DNA from: Notamacropus eugenii
Taxonomy: Eukaryota; Chordata; Mammalia; Diprotodontia; Macropodidae
DNA length: 64,000 bases
Direction: 5' to 3'
NCBI RefSeq assembly: GCF_028372415.1
Contig: NC_092879.1
Coordinates: 62,932,238-62,996,237 of the forward strand
Under the pieces are notes generated by a model. It ran no database searches, was not told the origin of the DNA, and was given only the letters and a program-made list of their open reading frames with translations. Position numbers and translations under genes: made by a program. Position 1 is the first letter of the stretch. Each line of letters starts with the position of its first letter. Below are positions 56,746 through 64,000 of this stretch, piece after piece.

Positions 56746-56814
56746 GCCCCATCCATGCCCCTTGCCCACAGGGGAACAGCCCAATATGCTGGGGGTCTTT
56801 GTCACCCATTTTTG

Positions 56815-56897
56815 ACACTATAATGATAATATCAGTAGCTCACATTTATATACAACTTAAAGGTTTACAAAGCACTCATCTGATCTGAATTATGGAA
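56815..56897 (-). repeat. MIR/CORE-SINE tail fragment
   Basis: 'gtagctcacatttatataca', 'aggtttacaaagcactcatc'. Only the tail is left. Confidence 0.65.
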
Positions 56898-56994
56898 CAT
56901 ACAGTCTGTCTTTCTGTTGTGCTCTGCCCTCATTTACCTTGTAACCATCTTTTCCCTTCTACATTTTTTTGTGACATCCTTTACTGTAGATATT

Positions 56995-57415
56995 CCTGAT
57001 TCTTTATTTGTAACATGTTAACTGTGTAATCCAGGCAAATCTTAACTTCTCCTAAGGTTAGATTCCTCATCTGTGGAAAGCTCATGATGGCAACAGGTAG
57101 AGATAGCAACTTGGAGTTAGGAAGATCTGAGTTGAAATCCTGCCTTAACAACTCTTTAGCTATGTGACCCTGAGGAAGCCACCTCATCTCTCCACACCTC
57201 AGTTTCCTTATTTGCAGAATGGGGAGAATAAATAGCACAAACCTCACAGGGTTATTGTGAAGACCAAATCACATAACATATTAAAGTGCCTTGCAAATCT
57301 TAAATCACCATATAAATTCCAGCTATTATTATTATCTGTAAAATGAGGGAGTTGGAATCAATAACCTCTCAGATTGCCTTCAGCTCTGAATCTATGGTCC
57401 TGTGATCCCATAAAT
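56995..57415 (+). repeat. Nested pair of sense MIR/CORE-SINEs
   Basis: Outer: 56995-57080 ('ctgtgtaatccaggcaaatc', 'cctcatctgtggaaag') and 57335-57415 ('atctgtaaaatgagggagtt', 'tctatggtcctgtgatc'). Inner, 57085-57335: 'gatggcaacaggtagagata', 'gctatgtgaccctgaggaag', 'acctcacagggttattgtga', 'ccagctattattatt'. Confidence 0.75.
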
Positions 57416-58105
57416 GTTGGTTGAATTGAACTGAAGTCAAGAAGAAACTACTCTTCGGCTCTTACAAACTTCTCACTTCATAGCTTTGCAGAATCTCAGT
57501 GCTCACCAGAGGACCTCTTGGAAATTGCTTGAAGTTATACTGCTGTTTTCCCTTTCTTTCCTGGGTTGACTACACAGTCATCCAATGGACAGCTCCTTTA
57601 GTTGGCAAGTTTTTCTATCTCCAAGAAATTCTACACAGCATGAGTTGGACAAAATGGCTGTGCAATTCACGATAGAGCCTCGGAGCTCTCTCTGAATGGG
57701 GAAAAAATATTACCGAGGAATTGAGCATATTGGGGCTGATGACTGGAGCTAATTCGCTGGAGTGAAAAACAACTCTGTGCCTTGGTAATAAGGATGTTCT
57801 CATCCATACTTGAAAACAATCCATCAAGACATAGATTTGCAGAGCTGTTTTTTTTTTCTTCATGGATTTGGCTTGGGCATGTAAAGACATGCTAAAATGA
57901 CATTTTGTGGAAGCAACAGCAAAAAGACAGTACCTCACTGTTTCATTCAGCCAAAGTAATGTGGGATACTTGGCGTTTTGGTTTCAAATGCTGTCCCTGA
58001 ATTCAAGTGGCCACCAAGTTTGACTTTGCTATTTCTTCCACTCAGTCCAAATTTGGCAGACAGTCCCAATAGAGCTTAGTAAATATCTCTCTCCCTCTGG
58101 TGATA
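57416..58105. other. Unassigned, repeat-poor; possible conserved island (57590-57960)
   Basis: Complex sequence with retained CpGs ('cacgatagagcctcggagc', 'attaccgagg', 'attcgctgg'). The minus ORF 57615-57938 has no domain. Conservation cannot be tested here. Confidence 0.35.
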
Positions 58106-58108
58106 TAA

Positions 58109-58111
<3 letters not shown>

Positions 58112-58170
<59 letters not shown>

Positions 58171-58175
58171 TGTCT
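58112..58175. repeat. (GT)n microsatellite
   Basis: About 25 perfect GT units followed by 'tatgtgtgtgtctgtg'. The Cys/Val and His/Thr ORFs across it are artefacts. Confidence 0.97.
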
Positions 58176-59320
58176 GTGGAAGGGAGGGCAGGGGACACTG
58201 CTGCTTGCATGGCAGTGATTTTTCTACTTATCCATTTTCCCCCAGAGATATCTGACCTCAAAGAGATCATATTTTCCCCAGAATCTATTCTATTACAACT
58301 TCAAGTCTAGTGAGTTAACTCCTAACAAGAATGTATTTGGAAGGTTGTTGACATGGTAAAATTGACTGAAGGGCAGCAAAGTTTAATTGAAACTTGGGCC
58401 TAGGAATTTGGAAGCCCAGTGGCTCCATTCAGTTTTTGAGATGTTTGGAAGCATCTGGCCAAGGAAGTGAATTATTCCATGTCATCCAGCCGTCTGGCTC
58501 TGTATGCATTCATCCTTGGTTTCCTCATTGGCAGGATAGCATTGTCACGTAACTCCAAAACATCTGGACAAGCTGATCACAATGGCTCTTGAGTATGGCA
58601 GAGCATCGTTGCTGAATTGTAAGATGCCAAATGTAAAGAGCTATATAAAGGATCCATTATGGTTGCTATTCGTCTGCTGAGATCATGTATTTAACGCCAC
58701 ACCATGCATAATGAATTTGGCAGCTCCATCCACAAAAGATGCAAAGAAATATAGTCATGTTTCTAACATGGGAAGTGAGGCTTTGTTTGCAGGACACCAA
58801 CTTTGTGTCTGAATGAGCTCAGTTCATGGCTAATCTGAAAGCGTGAATTCACAGTTTACTGAATTTCCTAACTATGTATGCACAGTCTTGGGTTCAAATT
58901 ATGGAGACTTTAAATGACAGTATGCCATTGACTCATTTGCCCCACCCTAGTGGGAAATGGGAAAACTCTTGAAGTCTATTTAGGCCTAAGAATTCAGTTG
59001 CTTCCCAGGTTAGCTGACCAGTCAAGGAGCAACATTAAAACAGTAAAACATTAAATAGGACAGATATTGTCAGTAGAGCAACAAACACATACTGTCTTTC
59101 GTTTCTCTTCTCAGACAAGTCTGAGAAATAAGCTACTTGGAGGTGAGAAGAACCTGCAACTGATCAGCCTTGCATTCCAAGGTGCCACTATCTCCATTTA
59201 CATAGACTACATAAGCCTTGGAGTCAAAGATTACCTGGAAGGGCTTCAAGAATAACTGCTGAAAGTAGAAATGTAAGTACATCATAAGTAATTAACAAAT
59301 TGAATGGATTCATTCATTCA
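58176..59320. other. Unassigned, repeat-poor sequence
   Basis: About 1.1 kb without recognised repeats, including complex sequence around 58480-58760. Candidate for conservation testing. No gene. Confidence 0.4.
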
Positions 59321-59322
59321 TT

Positions 59323-59570
59323 CCTTGTTTGTGGTTGTCCAGTCCTTCCAGTTGCCTGACTCTTTGACAACCCATTTGGAGTTTTCTTGGAAGAGATTCT
59401 GGAGTGGTTTGCCATTTCCTTCTCTAGTTCATTTTACAGATGAGGAAACTGAGGCAAACAGGGTTTCATTCAGCTAGTAAGTGTTTGACGTCAGATTTGA
59501 ACTCAGGAAGATGGGTCTTCCTGACTCCAGGCCCAGCACTCTTATTTGCTGTGTCACCTAGCTGCCCCAT
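59323..59570 (-). repeat. MAR1-type SINE with TSD
   Basis: 'cctgactctttgacaaccca', 'tggagtggtttgccatttcc', 'agatgaggaaactgaggcaa', 'ttgaactcaggaagatgggt', 'gtcacctagctgcccc'. Flanked by 'attcattcatt' repeats on both sides. Confidence 0.92.
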
Positions 59571-59720
59571 TCATTCATTGCAAGGGTCTGTACCACATAT
59601 CATAGGGAATAAGATGGTGAATTGTATTATCAGGAACTGAAGACAGTTCCTGTCTTTAAGATTACCATCTAGTAGGGAAAATATAACTATAAGACCAGGT
59701 CAAATGTATGTGGAAGCGTG
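59571..59720 (+). repeat. Dispersed repeat fragment (9888 family)
   Basis: 'ggaataagatggtgaattgt', 'agttcctgtctttaagatta', 'ccatctagtagggaaaata' resemble the first half of 9888-10205. Confidence 0.45.
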
Positions 59721-59757
59721 GATGTGTTTGTCTATGGTGGCAAATAATACATTACCT

Positions 59758-60185
59758 TCCTGTTGTTGTCTGTCCTTTGTAAGAGGGCCAATGATACCAC
59801 AGGGTGATGTCTTGACTTTCAAGTGAATTGGACTTCAGTGAGACAGGGTTTCACAAAGTCTTCAGTCTCACTCTCTCCTCCAGAATCATCAAAGTCCAGT
59901 GGCAGGACAAAAGTCAAGATGATATTGGCCCAGGATGAAATGAATGACCTTGATATCTCCAAGGTCTGACCGAGCTCTAAGATCTCCACAGCCCCTGCTT
60001 CAGCCAGTTTCATGGATGTTGCAACAAATTGTTCTCGTTCACTCATTCTGCTGGGGGATATCTTCACATGTTTGGGGTAGACATCCTTCTAACTCAAACG
60101 AAGGTTTGAGACCTTCGGGTTAGCCTCAACCTGATTTAGCTCATCTGTCGAGGAGATGGTTTTAAGAGATGTGGCTGCTGCACAT
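59758..60185 (-). mobile_element. RTE 3' end / RTE-tailed element
   Basis: 'tgttgttgtctgtcctttgt', 'gacttcagtgagacagggtt', 'ctctctcctccagaatcatc', 'gtccagtggcaggacaaaag', then 'cactcattctgctgggggat' and 'gaaggtttgagaccttcggg'. Unlike the copies at 9290 and 43148, the part beyond 60000 differs. It is therefore either a longer RTE-LINE tail or a different composite. Confidence 0.7.
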
Positions 60186-60216
60186 GCTACAGCTTCTTAG
60201 AGATGCTCCACGAATA

Positions 60217-60305
60217 GATTATCTATATTCTATATAGATACATCTGCATCTGTACATCTACATCTACACCGGCATCTCTATCTACATCTACCTCTCTTTC
60301 TCTCT
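60217..60305. repeat. Degenerate hexamer repeat (CATCTA)n
   Basis: 'catctgcatctgtacatcta' and 'catctacaccggcatctcta' show an imperfect 6-bp period, ending in a CT-rich run. Confidence 0.75.
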
Positions 60306-61075
60306 TCAGGAAGTGTTCTTTGCTTCTCTGGTCAGTAACAATTTCCTCTAGTTGCACTTATGTTGTCTATAGTTGTGATCTTGGACTCAGCCTCCAGATT
60401 AATTGTGATATCCCTGAGGATAGAAAAGTCCTTGATTAACTGGGATGATATTGTGCCAAAAGTATGTTTGGATTGACTGAGGAAACTTGGTCTACTTGCT
60501 GGGTTGTCTATAAAAGCTAGTTCAGGCCTGAGATATTCAGAGATTCAAGTAAGTGGAGAGGAGAAAATGTTTAGTTCCAGCAAAATTGATTAAAGGGGAG
60601 AGAAGGAATAGATATAAAGGAATAGAATGGGGTGGAACAGAGTCCTAGGTTTGTCTTTTTTTTTCTGGCCTTTTGAAGCTCACAAGCTTGATACCTAGTC
60701 TTTTCTGTCTCCAATTTGTCTTCGTGTAAGAAACAATAGGGTCAGTATGGATATATACTCGTGGCTACCTGTGTACACAGGTGGCAAGAGGTAGGCACTG
60801 GTGTTCACTCTCTCTCTCCCCCTAGCCAGAGGTTTCCAGCAGTCCTTGCCTCCTGACTTGCACGTAATCAGGCAGGAAAGGGAGAGCCTTTCCTTTGGCT
60901 GGTCAGTGCCTTTTAAATGCACACCTAGTTCTGCTTCAACAGTCATTCCAAGGTCATTTTTTTCATTATATGGTAAGTAGTCAGGAATAGTCTTTCCATA
61001 CACTGAAGTTCACATGGGTTATTGTATCAGGCTGAGTATAAGGAGTAGACTCTCATTGGCCAGTTTTTTGTTACA
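60306..61075. other. Unassigned sequence
   Basis: No recognised repeat. The minus ORF 60695-61003 has no recognisable domain. Confidence 0.4.
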
Positions 61076-61077
61076 GT

Positions 61078-61335
61078 TGGAAATCCAGAACCCTACATTG
61101 GGAGCCAAAGGACCTGAGTTCAAAACTGCTATTTACTACCTTCTTGCTTTCAGCAAGTCCAATGCCTAGCATAGTGCCTGGCACATAGTAGGAGCTTAAC
61201 AAATGCTTGTTGAGTTGAAACCTTTTCCCCTTCTTGGGTTTAGTTTCCTCTTCAATAAAATAGAATAAAGGGTTTATTCTAGATAACCACTAAGGTCCCT
61301 ACTACATCTAATCCAAAACTGAGGGAAAGGAATGC
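61078..61335 (+). repeat. MIR/CORE-SINE with an L2 tail nested at about 61155-61222
   Basis: SINE left part 'gaacctgagttcaaaa'-like ('acctgagttcaaaactgcta') and right part 'ggtttagtttcctcttcaat' .. 'ccactaaggtccctactaca'. Between them is an L2 3' end ('gtgcctggcacatagtagga', 'caaatgcttgttgagttg'). Confidence 0.75.
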
Positions 61336-61367
61336 AGTATGTGGCCCTGTGAGACAGGAAGATCTCC

Positions 61368-61562
61368 CTATTACTGGAGATCACAGAATTTGGAGATGCA
61401 AGGGACTTTATAGATTATATAACCAAGCCTTAATTTCATGGATGCGAAAAATGAGGACCAGAGAAATTAAGTTGCCCAAGGTCACAAACATAACAAATGT
61501 CAGAGGCAGGATTGAACTCAGGTTCTCTGACTTCAAGTCTTATACTTTCACAAACTCCATTT
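61368..61562 (-). repeat. MIR/CORE-SINE
   Basis: 'gatgcaagggactttataga', 'ttgcccaaggtcacaaacat', 'attgaactcaggttctctga' in antisense order. Confidence 0.82.
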
Positions 61563-62055
61563 TATGGGGACAGAGACTGGATGAACCTCTGTCAGGGATG
61601 CGTTTGTGCATTGGTTAGGAGCTTAGGCCAGAGTACCTCTAACGCCAGCTCAAATTCTGCAATTATATGAAAGTAGCTTCAGTTGCCAGTTGCTGCAAGG
61701 ACTCTGGTAGTTTTTTTGACCCTATAGGTAGGGTCAAAGAGATAGCAAAACTCTGAGATGGATAAATCATGCTTGACTATAGCTAAGCTCATTTTTTGAC
61801 AAGGTTAAAAGACCGATATGCCAGAGGAATATTATAGAGTTTGTGTAGCTTTTAGCATTCTATTCTTGTGGACAATATGGAGAGGCATGGGCTAGGGAGC
61901 AAGTGGTACAAGTAGGTACATTCGGAACTGATGAAGTAGGCAAGCTAGAAGACCAGTCATTAATAGCTGCATCAAGTTGCAAGGTGGTCTCTAGTAGAGT
62001 GCGTTAAGGATTAGTTAAGATTAAATTTAACAGGGAGGAGGGTCAAGTCTTATTC
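61563..62055. other. Unassigned sequence
   Basis: Nothing recognised. Confidence 0.4.
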
Positions 62056-62057
62056 TT

Positions 62058-62750
62058 GTATTTTAAAAAATCAATGTCATAAGCACAGAATGGGAGATGG
62101 ATGACTAGGCAACAGCTGGTCTGAAAGATCTTGGGGTTTTAGTGGACCTCAAGTTTAATTTGAGTTGACAGCAAAGAAGCAGTAAGAGAAGCATGGTGTC
62201 CAGGATGAGGGAGGTCAGAACACATCTAGACTATTGGGTTCCAATCTGGACACTACATTTTAGGAAAAACACAGATTAATTAGAGAGTTACCTACCGAGA
62301 GTGCCCAGGATGGTAAATGGTCTCATCATAGAAGAATTAGTGAAAAGAACTGGGGATATTTCACCTGGACAAGACAAGACAAGATTGAGGAGAAGGAGGT
62401 ACATAATAACTATCGTCAAGTATCTGAGGAGTTGTCATGTATAAGAAGGATAAGGTTTATTCTGTTTTGCCTTCAGAAGTAGAACTAGGGAGGAACATAG
62501 GAAGTTGAAGGGAGGCAGATTCTGGTATGATGTTAGGGGAAAAAAAACAACATAATAATTACAGCTAGGCAGAAGGGGAATGGGCAGCAATCTCAGAAGC
62601 TAATGAGTTTCCTGTCACTGGACATCTCCCAGTTGGGAGGTGGATGACCACTTTTCAAGGATGTTGTGGCTGGGATTTTGTTCAGGTGTAGACTACACCA
62701 GATTCTGCTGAGGTCTCTTGCAGTTCTGAGATTCCGTTGAAAGTAAGATG
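62058..62750 (+). mobile_element. CR1/L3-clade LINE 3' end
   Basis: 'tgggttccaatctggacact', 'actggggatatttcacctgg', 'cgtcaagtatctgaggagtt', 'gccttcagaagtagaactag', 'aatgggcagcaatctcagaa', 'ggaggtggatgaccactttt', and the terminus 'ggtctcttgcagttctgaga' + 'ttccg' follow the CR1/L3 3' end from RT C-terminus to tail. Dead. Confidence 0.78.
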
Positions 62751-64000
62751 TTATCCCAGATAGACTTCAAATGTAATTGAACCAAGTGAAGAGGAGGGCT
62801 GCCTTTTTTCCTAGATTTGACATGATTTCATTCTTGGCAAGACCTATAATGTTTCGATGTGATCTATGTTTGCTAATGTAATGGGGTCTAGCACATGAGC
62901 AGAGTTCCTCAGATGGCATCTCTTCAAGTAGAAGATGCCAGGTAGTTGCTTCTGGAAGAATCACGTAAGGGAAGTACCTTGGAGAGAATGGAGCAGCATG
63001 TCAGCATGTGTGGACATTTGGTAACTGATTCTGGCTGCTTAAATATATATGGCAAAGCAAAGATTCTATGATTATCTTTGAAGGCATTGGAAAAGCTTTG
63101 TCAGCCTTGGCTACTTTTTCTTTGTCATGCTTTGTCTCAATCCTCTTCAACTTGGCTCTGGTGGTATGAGTGGCACCCTGTGTTGTAAGGGGCAGTACCA
63201 GGAGTCCCTTACTCCCCACTGAGGCCCTACAGTTCCCCAAGAAACTGGACCTTCTTGGCCTTTTCATTTGTTCTTTTCCATTCTAGATAAAGAAGCAGGA
63301 GTCTCCAATCTTGGTCAGGAATGAGAGCCACAGGGTTTTAAGAGTTGAAATCCAGAATGGTTTTGGCAGCCTGTGTGTCAATGAAGCCCTAAGAAATAAA
63401 GAGTAGTCTTTGATCTTTGGGACTGATGTTTGGGACTTGAGCCCAGTGGCAGGATTCATCCAGCAATTGTCCCACATCTGGACATGGACTTGGTAGGACC
63501 GGTAATATGTAAGGACTGAGCTAAATTATGAGCCTAATCCCTGCAGGGAGATTATACCTCTAAGGTATTCAGGGAAATGCTTGCGTGTTTCTTGTTATAT
63601 ATGTGAAGTAAGTATTCTTTTGTAAAAGTTACACAGTTTTAAGTGGTTAAATAGAACTGGGGTGCTAATGCTAGGTATATTTTAATACAGATTTTGTTTT
63701 GCCTAGAAAAAGACAAAAAATGAAAGTGACCTAGTTTTCTATGGACTTGGATATATCCCGGATCTCATCAATGTTGGTCATTCTTCCACTGATACCAATC
63801 AGAAGGCCTCTAGACCACCCATTCTTTTGAAATTCTTTATAAAGGAGTCAGCTAACATGCTGGAGGCCTTGATTTACTCTTTTTTCTATATTTGTGGTCA
63901 CTAATGTATCATTTGGGCTGTCTTTCAATTATCCCTCACTTTGTTCCATGACAAGGTCCATAGCAGTGTTCTCTGTGCTCTTTGTTAATAAATTGAGTAT
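62751..64000. other. Unassigned sequence to the right edge
   Basis: Minus ORFs at 62767-62964, 63001-63267 and 63283-63477 carry no domain I recognise. A stretch rich in Lys/Glu codons in 63020-63200 (minus) might be an old processed pseudogene but I cannot identify a parent. The window ends in 'taataaattgagtat'. Confidence 0.4.

Noticed and set aside
63001..63267. Minus ORF with a Lys/Glu-rich stretch as a ribosomal-protein-like pseudogene
   Set aside because: Compared mentally with several ribosomal proteins; no ordered block match and no A-tail or TSD found. Left unassigned.

Overview
This is a vertebrate genomic window, almost certainly from a marsupial. Evidence: dozens of tRNA-derived SINEs of the MIR/CORE-SINE and WSINE/MAR1 types typical of metatherian genomes, L2 and CR1/L3 LINE remnants, an RTE-clade LINE with matching RTE-tailed SINEs, ORF1-only (HAL1-type) L1 elements, palindromic hAT-type MITEs and two solo LTRs. 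Family names come from recognising characteristic sequence, not from a database search. SINE and MITE boundaries are good to roughly 10-20 bases unless target-site duplications (TSDs) are given.

I find no intact protein-coding gene and no convincing coding exon. The only host-gene-derived sequences are two processed pseudogenes: an ATP synthase c-subunit (ATP5MC2-like) copy inside a HAL1 element (15527-16185), and an RPS7-like copy on the minus strand (about 30504-31010). The window reads as a gene desert or the inside of a large intron.

Layout. 1-1885: diverged tandem repeat, about 350-bp units in a three-unit higher-order period of about 1050 bp, cut by the left edge. 1.9-14 kb: SINEs, MITEs, RTE-tailed SINEs, a long L2 copy and a (CT)31 tract. 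14.2-17.8 kb: HAL1 element with TSD, carrying the ATP5MC2 retrocopy with its own TSD. 19.3-22.0 kb: a second, reverse-oriented element whose 5' two-fifths or so is HAL1 but whose 3' part is unrelated sequence. 22-42 kb: SINE-rich DNA, antisense CR1/L3, the RPS7 pseudogene, and L2 copies broken by SINEs. 43.1-44.1 kb: RTE-tailed SINE split by a solo LTR. 45.3-47.4 kb: RTE LINE with a perfect 13-bp TSD inside an L2 tail. 48.3-48.7 kb: second solo LTR. 50-52.3 kb: CR1/L3 with a nested L2. 52-64 kb: SINEs, a palindromic hAT MITE, L2, CR1, and several repeat-free stretches that could hold conserved non-coding elements.

The clearest signals are insertion histories and chimeric or higher-order repeats. 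I found no evidence of an undescribed multigene system.
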